Shown here: positions 7,874-17,006 of the stretch, one piece after another
How the letters are laid out: every line of letters starts with the position of its first letter
Numbering within the stretch: position 1 is the stretch's first letter
Source: BJGN01 sp041159865
GTDB lineage: Bacteria > Bacteroidota > Bacteroidia > Chitinophagales > Saprospiraceae
NCBI GenBank assembly: GCA_041159865.1
Contig: JBEAXK010000147.1
Span: 1-28,248 of the forward strand
DNA: 28,248 nucleotides
Direction: 5' to 3'
Notes under the pieces: generated by a model
Databases searched by the model: none
What the model saw: only the letters and a program-made list of their open reading frames with translations
Told to the model about the DNA's origin: nothing
Position numbers and translations under genes: made by a program

Positions 7874-10864
7874 ATGCTGCATTTTTCAAGAGCGCCCTTG
7901 TTCATTTTTCATTTAATCCTTTCTTTAGGTTGTTCCAACGTTGTGGCACAACTGCCAGAAGCATCCAGTCATAAAAATGCGGCTGAAAAAAACTGGGTGG
8001 ATTCAGTTTTTCAACAATTGACTCTAAAGCAAAAAATAGCTCAACTCATCATGATTCGGGCTCATTCCGATAAAGGCCCTGATCATATTGCACAAGTAGA
8101 AGAACTGATTCAAAAATATGAGGTAGGTGGCTTATGTTTTTTTCAAGGAACACCCGGCAAGCAAATTACTTTGCTGAACCAATACCAGAAAATTTCCAAA
8201 ATTCCCCTTCTCGTAGGTATCGACGGAGAATGGAGTCTCGGTATGAGGCTTAAAGAAACGATGTCCTTTCCCAGACAATTGATGCTTGGTGCGGTGCAAA
8301 ACAATGATTTAATTTACAAAATGGGACGTGAGATAGGGCAGCAGATGAAACGGGTTGGCGTCCATGTAAACTTTGCCCCTGTAGCTGATGTAAACAATAA
8401 TGCTGCCAATCCGGTGATCAATACACGTTCTTTTGGAGAGGACAGAGATAATGTTACCCAAAAATGCGTTGCTTATATGAAAGGGATGCAGGATGAAGGC
8501 ATTCTGGCTTGTGCGAAACATTTTCCTGGACACGGCGATACGAATGTTGATTCCCATTATGATTTGCCCATTATCAGTCATACAAAATCCAGATTAGACA
8601 GCATTGAATTGTATCCCTTTAAGGAACTTGCCAAACAAGGAATTGCCAGTTTTATGGTTGCTCATTTAAATATACCCGCCTTGGACAATCGCCCGAACAG
8701 ACCTTCTACCCTTTCCCATTCGATTATTACGGGCATTGCCAGAGGCGAAATGAACTTCGACGGATTAATTTTTACCGATGCCATGGAAATGAAAGGCGTT
8801 ACAAAATACTTTGAAAAAGGACAAGCTGAAGCTGAAGCGCTCGTTGCCGGAAATGACATTTTATTACTTCCTGAAGATGTTCAGGCCGCTATCACTCTAA
8901 TTGAAAAATATCTGGCCGAGGGTACCCTCCCTTTAACTCAACTGGAGGCAAGTGTTAAAAGGGTTCTTTCTGCCAAATATAAGGTTGGGTTACACGAATT
9001 TAAACCCATTTCTTTAGAGGGTCTTTATAAAGATTTACATAAACCATCCGCTTTATCCAACCGGGCCCAACTGATCAAAGAGGCCATTACGCTGGTTCGA
9101 AATGAGAAGAATCTTTTACCCTTTAAAAAGTTGGACACCTTATCCTTGGCCAGCTTAAGTATTGGTGCTGAGAGCCTTACGCCATTTCAAAAAAGATTGT
9201 CTTCTTATGGCAAAATAGAAAATTTTCAAGTAGGCAAGGAAATTTCTGCTGAACAACAAAATAATTTGCTGGCTAAATTATCAGGTAGGGAATGTGTCAT
9301 TGTGGGTTTACATGATATGAATGCATTTTCTGCTAAAAACTTTGGATTTACCTCCTCAGAATTAGCTTTTTTAAAGCGGTTGAACGAAAAAACAACCCTC
9401 GTTCTGGTTGTTTTTGGTTCCCCATACAGCTTGATTCATTTTGAAGAAATACCTGTTATAGTGAATGCTTATGAAGGTGATAGTTTAACCCAGGATCTTT
9501 CGGCACAGGCCCTCTTTGGTGTTTTTGGCCTTAAGGGGAAATTACCTGTATCGGTGACTAAAACTATTCTTTTTGGTGACGGAATCAACACAAAAGGAGG
9601 TATGAGAATGGGATATTCTTCCCCTGAGCTCCATAAAATGAGTCCCGATACGCTGGGAAACCTTAAAAGTATTCTTCAAAATGCTATTGAAGTTGGCGCT
9701 ACTCCAGGCGGGGTGGTACTTGTTGCTAAAAATGGAGATATTATCTTCGAAGAAGCCTTTGGAAATCAGGATTATTCTGGTAATAAGTCCGTACAAACGG
9801 ACGATATATACGATTTAGCCTCAATCACTAAAGTAGCCGCTACCACACTGGCCATCATGCGATTAGAGGAACAAGGAATAATCGAAACAGAAAAACCCCT
9901 GAGTGAATATTTACCCGCCTTGCTGGAAACCAATAAAAAAGATATCACCATTGCTGATATAATGGCACATAGGGCTGGCTTACAAAACTGGATCCCATTT
10001 TTCGAAAAAACACTTACTTCCAGAAAGCCACCTGTTTTAAATGAAAAATATTACCAAACTACCTCCTCACCGGAATTTTCCATTCCTGTAACTGAAAGTA
10101 TTTATTTACGGACAGATTACAGAGATTCCGTTTTAAATGAAATATATACTTCAGCGCTCGACAAACCTAACAGATACCAATACAGTGATTTAGGCTTTTA
10201 TTTGCTGGCTGAAATGGTGAAAATAAAAACGGGTCAACCTTTAGACGAATATGTGAGAGATCAGTTTTACATTCCCTTAGGATTATCCTCTACCGGGTTT
10301 AATCCATGGAAATGGGCCGATTTAGACAAGGTAGCACCCAGCGAAGTAGATAATTATTTTAGAGGTCAAAAACTACATGGATATGTTCATGACATGGGAT
10401 CGGCTATGCTTGGAGGAGTTAGTGGTCATGCCGGATTATTTTCAAATGCGCACGATTTAGCCATACTCATGCAGGTTATTTTATACAAGGGAGAATATGG
10501 GGGTATCTCCTTTTTTAAGCCAGAAACCATTCAGAAATTTACCAGTCACCACCCTAAAAGTATCCGTCGGGGAATAGGTTGGGATATGCAACAGCCCAAT
10601 ACACCCACTACCCATATGTCGTCGAAGGCTTCTTATCAAACCTTTGGACATACGGGCTTTACGGGTCCGGTTGTCTGGAGTGACCCCAAAGAAAATTTAA
10701 TTTTTGTTTTTTTAAGCAACCGGACATTTCCGACCATGCGTAATGGGTTATTAACCCGACTTTACACCAGAAGATTACTCCACGGAATGGTTTACAAATC
10801 GTTGGAGTTTCCACAAAACGATTTGGAAAATCCATCTCTACAAATATCCGCCTTAGGCAACTAA
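7874..10864 (+). CDS. GH3 beta-N-acetylglucosaminidase (NagZ-type) fused to a class C beta-lactamase-like domain
   Basis: A 996-residue exported fusion. Residues 1-26 form a signal peptide; a Cys at 20 also permits a lipoprotein reading. The GH3 catalytic domain spans about 40-375. KHFPGHGDTNVDSH (215-228) is the NagZ loop whose D226/H228 pair acts as general acid/base in this subfamily, and D302 in FTDAMEMKG is the expected nucleophile. A GH3 C-terminal alpha/beta domain follows (about 395-570). The last 390 residues are a serine beta-lactamase/penicillin-binding fold with SITK (S652, K655), QYSD (Y772) and HTG (926-928), the three class C active-site elements. This fusion is known in Bacteroidota. 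The likely role is removal of GlcNAc from muropeptides or other glycans, coupled to an ester or peptide hydrolysis of unknown substrate. It lies 22 bases after the TMTC-like gene and 12 before the next one. Confidence 0.93.
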   Translation: MLHFSRAPLFIFHLILSLGCSNVVAQLPEASSHKNAAEKNWVDSVFQQLTLKQKIAQLIMIRAHSDKGPDHIAQVEELIQKYEVGGLCFFQGTPGKQITLLNQYQKISKIPLLVGIDGEWSLGMRLKETMSFPRQLMLGAVQNNDLIYKMGREIGQQMKRVGVHVNFAPVADVNNNAANPVINTRSFGEDRDNVTQKCVAYMKGMQDEGILACAKHFPGHGDTNVDSHYDLPIISHTKSRLDSIELYPFKELAKQGIASFMVAHLNIPALDNRPNRPSTLSHSIITGIARGEMNFDGLIFTDAMEMKGVTKYFEKGQAEAEALVAGNDILLLPEDVQAAITLIEKYLAEGTLPLTQLEASVKRVLSAKYKVGLHEFKPISLEGLYKDLHKPSALSNRAQLIKEAITLVRNEKNLLPFKKLDTLSLASLSIGAESLTPFQKRLSSYGKIENFQVGKEISAEQQNNLLAKLSGRECVIVGLHDMNAFSAKNFGFTSSELAFLKRLNEKTTLVLVVFGSPYSLIHFEEIPVIVNAYEGDSLTQDLSAQALFGVFGLKGKLPVSVTKTILFGDGINTKGGMRMGYSSPELHKMSPDTLGNLKSILQNAIEVGATPGGVVLVAKNGDIIFEEAFGNQDYSGNKSVQTDDIYDLASITKVAATTLAIMRLEEQGIIETEKPLSEYLPALLETNKKDITIADIMAHRAGLQNWIPFFEKTLTSRKPPVLNEKYYQTTSSPEFSIPVTESIYLRTDYRDSVLNEIYTSALDKPNRYQYSDLGFYLLAEMVKIKTGQPLDEYVRDQFYIPLGLSSTGFNPWKWADLDKVAPSEVDNYFRGQKLHGYVHDMGSAMLGGVSGHAGLFSNAHDLAILMQVILYKGEYGGISFFKPETIQKFTSHHPKSIRRGIGWDMQQPNTPTTHMSSKASYQTFGHTGFTGPVVWSDPKENLIFVFLSNRTFPTMRNGLLTRLYTRRLLHGMVYKSLEFPQNDLENPSLQISALGN

Positions 10865-10876
10865 TCACTTTTTAAA

Positions 10877-13800
10877 ATGAAATTTTCACCTCATTTTTTT
10901 CTTTGCTTCCTTATTTATTTGGCTTCTTGCACGACAGAGACCACACCTGAAAAAGAAGTCTTTAAAGCCAGTTCAGCCGATTTTGAGAGTGAAATGACTA
11001 CGGTTTCTCCCTCAACTGATTCCTCTGTATCCTTAAAATTATGGGCACCAGGGCCGTTACTCGCCAATGCGGTAGGAATCAGTATCGATGACCAGGGCAA
11101 TGCCTATGTTTCTCAAACGTCGAGAAGAAAAAGTTCCTATCTGGATATCAGGGAACACTGGGACTGGATGACAGAAGATCTGGCGATGCAGGCGGCGGCC
11201 GATAAAGCCAGGTTTTATCTTAAAGTTCTCTCCCAAAAATTTTCTACAGAGAATGAATGGCTGGAAGATTTCAATGAGGATGGCAGTCATGATTATAAGG
11301 ACCTGGTAGTTCAAAAAGAAACCGTAAGACGAATATGGGATAAAGACAAAGATGGGCAGGCCGATCACTCTCAGTCCTTTGCAGAAGGTTTTAATGATCT
11401 TTTAGGGGGTGTTGCTGGAGGTGTTTTAGCACACAATGGAAAAATATATGTTACAGCAAACCCCAGTTTATGGGAAGTTTCTGACGATAATAAAGACCTT
11501 AAAGGGGATAAAATAAAGTCTTTGGCCAAAGGTTTTGGCACACATATAGGCTTTGCAGGGCATGATATGTCTGGATTAACCGTTGGCGTTGATGGGAAAT
11601 TATACTGGTCTATTGGCGACCATGGTTTAGATGTTACAGGGCCTGACGGAAAGCGATGGCATTATCCAAATGAAGGAGCCGTGATGCGGTGTAATCCCGA
11701 TGGATCTGATTTTGAGGTATTTGCCCATGGGCTAAGAAATACCCACGAAATTGCTTTTGATGCTTTTGGAAATCTTATCAGCGTTGATAATGACGGTGAT
11801 CATGCAGGTGAAAATGAACGATATGTACATATTTTAGAAGGTTCCGATTCTGGATGGAGAATTAATTGGCAATATGGAAAATATATTCAGCCAAATGAAA
11901 AATACAAAGTCTGGATGGATGAAAAATTGAATTTACCCCATTTCCCAGGTCAGGCTGCTTATATTCTTCCACCCATTGCTTTGGCTTATGATGGACCTGC
12001 GGGACTCAAATTCAATCCGGGAACTGCTTTAAGTGAAAAATGGGGAAATCATTTTTTTGCTACTTATTTTACAGGCTCCTCGGCGAATTCAAAAATTCAG
12101 GCCTTTACCTTAAAACCTAAGGGTTCTTCCTTTTCTCTGGAAAAAGAAGTGGACCTCGTCGGTGGTATAGTGCCCACGGGACTCGCTTTCTCTCCAGATG
12201 GTTCTCTCTTTGTGAATGACTGGAAAGATAGTTACGATAAAAAGACAGAGGGCAGGATATGGGTCATGGACGTTCAAGGTAAAAAGCACCCATTGCGGGA
12301 AAAAACACAGCAAATTCTCTCTCAGGGAATGAAGGGAAAAAAGGTTTCTCAACTAGTGGAATGGTTAAGTTATGCTGATCAAAGAATACGAATGGCCGCC
12401 CAGTTTGAACTTGTTACCCGAAAAAAATCAGGAGAATTATTAATGCTGGCACGCAATGAAAAAGCCAGCCTTTTAGGCCGTTTGCACAGTATATGGGGAC
12501 TCGGTCAGTTGGGGCGAAAAGATTTTTATTTAATGAAACAAGTTCTCCCTTTATTATCGGACTCCCACCCTCAAATAAGAGCTCAAACTGTAAAAATTTT
12601 GGGAGAAGCTCGTTTTAAACCCGCTTTAGAACAAATAAAAACATTGATTTTTGATGATGACGCCTTCGTTCAGGCACGAGCCATTGAATCACTGGGTAAA
12701 ATAGGAACGACCAAGGAATTGCCCCTTTTAGTAAAACGAATAGCTAAAAACGGGGATAAAGACCCGCACTTAAGACATACGCTTATATATGCCATGTCGA
12801 AGATCCATGCAGACAAAGAAATTGAAAAGCTCCATCTTCATCCCTCCAAAGAGGTACGAATTGCGGCGGTTGTTGCCCTTAGAAGGTTAAAAAGTCCCGG
12901 AATTAGTTCCTTTTTAGGCGATAAAAATGATTTAGTTCTGGAGGAAACATCCAGAGCCATAAATGATGATTTATCTATTCCAGCCGCCTTACCTTCATTG
13001 GCTGCAACCTTAAATACGACCTCTTGTAAGAGTGAAATTTATTTGCGCAGGGCGATTAATGCCAACTTAAGGATAGGCACACAAGCAGGTGCAGATCGTT
13101 TGAGTGCGTTTATTTTAAATACAGATAATAGCACTGAAATGCGTCTGGATGCCTTGTGGGCTCTTGGATATTGGGCAAATCCACCCGTTTTAGACCGAGT
13201 AGATAATTATTATCGGCCACAGACCAGCCAGAAGCATACCTTGTTGGATGCACAGATTGCTTTTGAACCTCTTTTTAATGCCATTAAAAAGAGCGGGGAT
13301 CCTGCTTTCAATGCACCAATCCTTAAAGCAGCTGGTAGATTAAAATATCAAAAAGGGGAAGATTATATCTTTAGCATGCTTAAAAAAGTATCAGCAAATA
13401 AATACGTCCGACAAGAGGCTTTATATGCTTTACTGGCAATGAATAGTAAATATTTGCCGCAGGCTATTACCCTGTCTTTAACAGATAAATTATCCTCCTT
13501 GAGACGAATTGCACTGGCAAACATAGGAAAAGTGAATTTAAAACCAGAAAAACAAGCGCAAATGCTTGCAAAACTCATTGATGGTGCCACAGATCTTCCT
13601 GAAAAACAAAACGCAATAGCTGCCTTAGGTGGCATGACACAGCCTCAAAGTGAGCCGATTTTATCGAAATACCTGGATTTGGCCTTTACGAATGCCCTGG
13701 ATCCAGGGCTTCATTTAGATCTTTATACAGCCATTGAGAATAGTTCTTTTTCAAGGCTGAAGAATCAATTAAAGAACCATCAGAAAAAGTGGGGGAAGAA

Positions 13801-14272
13801 TGACTTACTGGCTTTTCAGGCTACTTTGTTTGGTGGAAACGCAGAAAAAGGGAAAGAAATCTTTATCAGAAATGAGGCCGCTCAGTGTCTTCGCTGTCAT
13901 GCCGTTTATGGCAAAGGTGGCGTGGTAGGACCTCCTTTGGAATATATAGCAGATCGTTTGAGCAGAGAAGAATTATTAAGTTCTCTGATAAATCCAAATG
14001 CAAATATATCTATGGGTTATGGGGTCGTCATTCTGACCTTGAGCAATGGGGAAGAATTATCGGGTATGCTAAACTCAGAAAATAAAACTGCACTTACCTT
14101 AAAAATTGGGAATAAAGCTCCTCGAGTGATTCAGAGATCCGCTATAAAAGAAATGGAAATGCTCCCCTCAGGTATGATGAACATGAAAGAAGCCCTTGAT
14201 AAATCGCAAATCAGAGATTTGATTGCTTTTTTAGTGAACCTGAAAAAAGAAAATGAAGGAAAGCTATTTTAA
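10877..14272 (+). CDS. Giant lipoprotein: beta-propeller dehydrogenase-like domain, HEAT repeats, C-terminal cytochrome c
   Basis: A 1131-residue lipoprotein (LASC lipobox, C18). Residues about 50-455 form a beta-propeller of the PVC-type membrane-bound dehydrogenase family, with segments such as HGLRNTHEIAFD and DNDGDHAGENER that resemble sugar-dehydrogenase propellers. Two Asp-rich calcium-loop-like segments are inserted at 131-143 and 155-165. Residues about 470-960 are alpha-helical HEAT-like repeats. The C-terminal 150 residues are a c-type cytochrome domain with the haem motif CLRCH (1004-1008) and a Met-rich LPSGMM segment near 1096-1101 that could supply the distal ligand. The predicted role is periplasmic oxidation of a sugar-like substrate with electron transfer to haem c. 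Substrate and cofactor are not readable. It overlaps the pentapeptide gene by 20 bases. Confidence 0.9.
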   Translation: MKFSPHFFLCFLIYLASCTTETTPEKEVFKASSADFESEMTTVSPSTDSSVSLKLWAPGPLLANAVGISIDDQGNAYVSQTSRRKSSYLDIREHWDWMTEDLAMQAAADKARFYLKVLSQKFSTENEWLEDFNEDGSHDYKDLVVQKETVRRIWDKDKDGQADHSQSFAEGFNDLLGGVAGGVLAHNGKIYVTANPSLWEVSDDNKDLKGDKIKSLAKGFGTHIGFAGHDMSGLTVGVDGKLYWSIGDHGLDVTGPDGKRWHYPNEGAVMRCNPDGSDFEVFAHGLRNTHEIAFDAFGNLISVDNDGDHAGENERYVHILEGSDSGWRINWQYGKYIQPNEKYKVWMDEKLNLPHFPGQAAYILPPIALAYDGPAGLKFNPGTALSEKWGNHFFATYFTGSSANSKIQAFTLKPKGSSFSLEKEVDLVGGIVPTGLAFSPDGSLFVNDWKDSYDKKTEGRIWVMDVQGKKHPLREKTQQILSQGMKGKKVSQLVEWLSYADQRIRMAAQFELVTRKKSGELLMLARNEKASLLGRLHSIWGLGQLGRKDFYLMKQVLPLLSDSHPQIRAQTVKILGEARFKPALEQIKTLIFDDDAFVQARAIESLGKIGTTKELPLLVKRIAKNGDKDPHLRHTLIYAMSKIHADKEIEKLHLHPSKEVRIAAVVALRRLKSPGISSFLGDKNDLVLEETSRAINDDLSIPAALPSLAATLNTTSCKSEIYLRRAINANLRIGTQAGADRLSAFILNTDNSTEMRLDALWALGYWANPPVLDRVDNYYRPQTSQKHTLLDAQIAFEPLFNAIKKSGDPAFNAPILKAAGRLKYQKGEDYIFSMLKKVSANKYVRQEALYALLAMNSKYLPQAITLSLTDKLSSLRRIALANIGKVNLKPEKQAQMLAKLIDGATDLPEKQNAIAALGGMTQPQSEPILSKYLDLAFTNALDPGLHLDLYTAIENSSFSRLKNQLKNHQKKWGKNDLLAFQATLFGGNAEKGKEIFIRNEAAQCLRCHAVYGKGGVVGPPLEYIADRLSREELLSSLINPNANISMGYGVVILTLSNGEELSGMLNSENKTALTLKIGNKAPRVIQRSAIKEMEMLPSGMMNMKEALDKSQIRDLIAFLVNLKKENEGKLF

Positions 14273-14825
14273 TAAAACTTTTACCCCCTCCGATTTAGAG
14301 GGGGTAAAAATTTCTGGCAACGAATTTGAAGGCTGTCATTTTGAAAATTGTGACCTAACTTCCTTTTCGTTTAAAAAAACCATTTTTATAGATTGTTCCT
14401 TTACTCAATGTGATTTGAACAACCTGGTCATAAGTTCAACTTCTTTTAGAAACGTGACTTTCAAAACTTGCAAACTGGACGGCGTTCATTTTGATTTAGA
14501 GTCCCATTTTCTTTTGGAAATGCATTTTATAAACTGCCAGATGCATCAAACCTTTTTTATTGATTTAGATTTTAATAAAATCCATTTTGAAGATTGTGAT
14601 TTAAGTGAATCTTCTTTTTTTGATATAAAGGCAAAAAAATCAACATTTAAAAATTGTGAATTTAATTTTTGTGAATTTGAAAATGTAGATTTCAGTGAAG
14701 CAGATTTTTCTACTTCTAAAAATTATTCAATCGACCCATCCAAAAATGAATTGAAAAATGCTGTTTTTTCCATAGAAGGAGCTATTGAATTAGCCAGCCT
14801 TATGGGAATCACCGTAAAACTTTAA
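14253..14825 (+). CDS. Pentapeptide-repeat protein (Qnr-like fold)
   Basis: A 190-residue protein made largely of A(D/N)LxX-type pentapeptide units with Phe/Leu at the centre and many Cys and Asp/Asn residues (FEGCHFENCDLTSF and later FKNCEFNFCEFENVDF). These build a right-handed beta-helix. The ending, with an NYSIDP segment followed by a short helix (MGITVKL), matches a family widespread in Bacteroidota and related to Qnr-type gyrase-protecting proteins. Qnr is usually about 215 residues, so this is slightly short. It probably acts in the cytoplasm; gyrase protection is possible but unproven. The start at 14253 lies 20 bases inside the preceding gene. I keep it because residues 5-20 continue the family N-terminus. 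A strong hairpin sits over codons 9-19. Confidence 0.88.
   Translation: MKESYFNKTFTPSDLEGVKISGNEFEGCHFENCDLTSFSFKKTIFIDCSFTQCDLNNLVISSTSFRNVTFKTCKLDGVHFDLESHFLLEMHFINCQMHQTFFIDLDFNKIHFEDCDLSESSFFDIKAKKSTFKNCEFNFCEFENVDFSEADFSTSKNYSIDPSKNELKNAVFSIEGAIELASLMGITVKL
14279..14313 (+). terminator. Perfect 12-bp GC-rich hairpin just after the dehydrogenase stop, inside the pentapeptide gene
   Basis: TTTTACCCCCTC (14279-14290) pairs perfectly with GAGGGGGTAAAA (14298-14309) around the loop CGATTTA, followed by ATTT. It starts 7 bases after the TAA at 14270-14272, the usual place for an intrinsic terminator, though the T-tract is short. It also overlaps codons 9-19 of the pentapeptide-repeat gene. 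It may therefore act as an attenuator or as a translation-pausing structure for that gene. Confidence 0.5.
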
Positions 14826-14831
14826 GCAAAA

Positions 14832-15569
14832 TCAACGCTGATCCATCCAGTATTTGAAGCCCAACTTTCCTTTTTTGGCATAAAATTCATTAATAATATG
14901 CATAATCTCATCGGGTTCGTCCACGATAGGAATCAGATCCAGGTCAGCAGCATTGATATTATTTGCTTTTTCAAGCATAACTGTAGTAATCCAGTCTTTT
15001 AAACCCGTCCAATAAGACCGACCTACTAAAATAACGGGTACGGAAACGATTTTCTTTGTCTGTACGAGGGTTAGTACTTCAAACAGCTCATCGAGTGTAC
15101 CAAATCCACCAGGTAAAACAACAAAAGCCTGGGCATATTTAACGAACATCACTTTTCTTACAAAGAAAAAGCGAAAATCCATGTTTTTGTCATGGTCGAT
15201 ATAAGGATTATTATTTTGCTCAAAAGGAAGGTCAATATTCAAACCTACGGAAATACCCCCATTTTCATAAGCCCCCTTATTTCCAGCTTCCATGATACCC
15301 GGTCCACCCCCTGTGATGACCCCATATCCTTCATCCGTCAGCCTTTTTGCAATTGTTTCTGCCAGTTTATAGTTTGGGTCGTCCGGTTTTGTTCTGGCAG
15401 AACCAAAAATGGAGACGCAAGGACCCACCTTATTTAATCTATCAAAGCCTTCTACAAATTCAGATAATACCTTGAACATCGTCCAGGAATTTTCTGCTTT
15501 AATGGTCTCTTTCCATTCTTTTAATAATGGATTTTCATTTTCATCATGTGATGTTGTCATACCTGTCAT
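14832..15569 (-). CDS. LOG-family (TIGR00730-type) nucleotide phosphoribohydrolase
   Basis: A 245-residue cytoplasmic protein of the LOG/lysine-decarboxylase-like family. The family signature PGGFGTLDE is at 153-161, the nucleotide-binding GGGPGIMEA at 87-95, and the conserved R138/K139 are in FFFVRKVMF. Family members hydrolyse N6-modified AMP or AMP/GMP to a base and ribose 5-phosphate; the exact substrate is not evident. It starts with MTGM, so translation could begin at either Met. It follows the response regulator gene by 43 bases on the same strand and is probably co-transcribed. Its stop lies only 6 bases from the convergent pentapeptide gene, with no terminator visible between them. 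Confidence 0.92.
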   Translation of the reverse strand: MTGMTTSHDENENPLLKEWKETIKAENSWTMFKVLSEFVEGFDRLNKVGPCVSIFGSARTKPDDPNYKLAETIAKRLTDEGYGVITGGGPGIMEAGNKGAYENGGISVGLNIDLPFEQNNNPYIDHDKNMDFRFFFVRKVMFVKYAQAFVVLPGGFGTLDELFEVLTLVQTKKIVSVPVILVGRSYWTGLKDWITTVMLEKANNINAADLDLIPIVDEPDEIMHIINEFYAKKGKLGFKYWMDQR

Positions 15570-15612
15570 TTTTTAACTCAACATTTATAAACAACATCAA
15601 TGCGTGCTAAGT

Positions 15613-16890
15613 TTAAGCAGAATATTCTTTTATATTCCACTGAAAGTGTTTGTCAATATATCTATGCGCTTCCTCTGCCGAGGCAAAAGAATTTAGCCAG
15701 GACTGGCTTCTGATTTTTGTAAATGACACAGGCACCACATATTTATCTACCTCCGTCTGTGTTATTTTATGTTGACTTAAAATAATGAGCCTTTCTACGA
15801 CATTGCGAAGTTCTCTTATATTACCGGTCCAGGGAAGATTCGATAAGGATTTTACTGCGTCCTTTTCTATTTTTTTGCCGGGAATACCGTATTCCTTGCA
15901 GATTATTTTAATAAAATGATCAATCAGGGCAGGTATATCCTCTTTTCTTTCACAAAGAGCAGGAACAGGAAGGACAATCACGGCTAAACGGTGATATAAA
16001 TCTTCCCTAAATCGTCCTGCAGCAATTTCTTCGGGTAAATCTTTATTTGTTGCCGCAATAACTCTCACATCTACCTTAATATCTTTTTCACCACCAACTC
16101 TGGAAAGGGTGTGTTCCTGTAAAACTCTTAATACTTTAGCCTGAGCGGATAAACTCATGTCACCAATTTCATCGAGAAAAAGGGTTCCACCATGTGCTTG
16201 TTCAAATTTTCCCAGTTTTTGTTTGTGGGCGGAAGTAAAGGAGCCTTTTTCATGGCCAAACAACTCACTTTCAATCAACTCTGAAGGAATAGCGGCACAA
16301 TTTACCTCAATTAAAGGTGCATTATTTCGTTGACTTCCCTCATGGATCCATCTAGCAACCAATTCTTTACCCGAACCATTAGGCCCTGTAATAAGAACTC
16401 TCGCCTCAGAAGGTGCAATTTGCTGAATGGTTTCTTTAACGGCACATATCTGAGGGCATTCTCCGATGATTTCCTGTAAACCCGCTCTTGAAATTTTTCG
16501 CTTTAAAGATTTAGTCTCTGTAACTAGAGAATGTCTTTCCTGAGCATTTCTCAAGGTAATCAATAATCTATTCAGATCGGGTGGTTTGGAAATATAATCA
16601 TAGGCTCCTTTTTTAACTGCCTCTACCGCGGTGTCAATGGTACCATGACCTGATATCATAATGACGGGAATTTCCGGATTTATTTCCTGAAGAAAATCTA
16701 AAACTTCCAGACCGTCCATTTTGGGCATCTTAATATCTAAGAGAACCACATCAACAGATGATTTTTTAAATATTTCTATGGCAACAAATCCATCGGGGGC
16801 TTCAAGAACCTCATATTTTTCAAATTCTAATATCTCCTTAAGCGTTCTGCGAATGCTTACTTCATCATCAATTAGTAAGATTGTTGCCAT
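15613..16890 (-). CDS. NtrC-like response regulator (receiver + AAA+) lacking GAFTGA and HTH
   Basis: A 425-residue two-component regulator. The receiver domain (1-120) has the acidic pair in LLIDDE, phospho-acceptor D52 in LLDIKMPKMDG and K102 in ISKPPD. The AAA+ module (about 142-385) has Walker A GPNGSGKE (169-176), Walker B LFLDEI (237-242) and the NIREL segment. The loop that touches sigma-54 reads GSFTSA (216-221) instead of GAFTGA, and no Fis-type helix-turn-helix follows; a tail of about 35 residues takes its place. This pattern occurs in a Bacteroidota-wide NtrX-like subgroup, so it may not act as a classical sigma-54 activator. The ATG at 16890 is preferred over 16914 because a -7 box at 16926-16933 would leave almost no leader for the earlier start. 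No sensor kinase is adjacent. Confidence 0.93.
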   Translation of the reverse strand: MATILLIDDEVSIRRTLKEILEFEKYEVLEAPDGFVAIEIFKKSSVDVVLLDIKMPKMDGLEVLDFLQEINPEIPVIMISGHGTIDTAVEAVKKGAYDYISKPPDLNRLLITLRNAQERHSLVTETKSLKRKISRAGLQEIIGECPQICAVKETIQQIAPSEARVLITGPNGSGKELVARWIHEGSQRNNAPLIEVNCAAIPSELIESELFGHEKGSFTSAHKQKLGKFEQAHGGTLFLDEIGDMSLSAQAKVLRVLQEHTLSRVGGEKDIKVDVRVIAATNKDLPEEIAAGRFREDLYHRLAVIVLPVPALCERKEDIPALIDHFIKIICKEYGIPGKKIEKDAVKSLSNLPWTGNIRELRNVVERLIILSQHKITQTEVDKYVVPVSFTKIRSQSWLNSFASAEEAHRYIDKHFQWNIKEYSA

Positions 16891-16925
16891 AACTGTTCCC
16901 TGTTTATTTACCATAATTCATATTA

Positions 16926-16933
16926 CAAAAATA
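16926..16933 (-). promoter_or_regulatory. Candidate -7 box for the response regulator gene
   Basis: On the minus strand this reads TATTTTTG, matching TAnnTTTG. Transcription would start about 7 bases downstream (near 16919), leaving a leader of roughly 29 bases to the ATG at 16890. The surrounding stretch 16921-16985 is extremely AT-rich with TA-repeats. No clear -33 TTTG is seen. Confidence 0.4.
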
Positions 16934-17006
16934 TATAATATATATAACATATTATAATTTTTTAAAATATGATAAATAAAAATTTCTCTTTCGTTCTAAA
17001 AACGAT

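Noticed and set aside
14253..14272. Overlap as evidence of a frameshifted fusion between the dehydrogenase and the pentapeptide protein
   Set aside because: Both proteins have complete, family-like ends and starts, so an overlapping gene pair explains the data without a frameshift.
16891..16914. Earlier ATG for the response regulator
   Set aside because: It would leave only about 5 bases of leader after the candidate promoter, and receiver domains normally start within a few residues of ATILLIDDE.
16921..16985. TA-rich stretch as a possible replication origin or attachment site
   Set aside because: There are no DnaA-box clusters, iterons or flanking direct repeats; it is best explained as an AT-rich promoter region.
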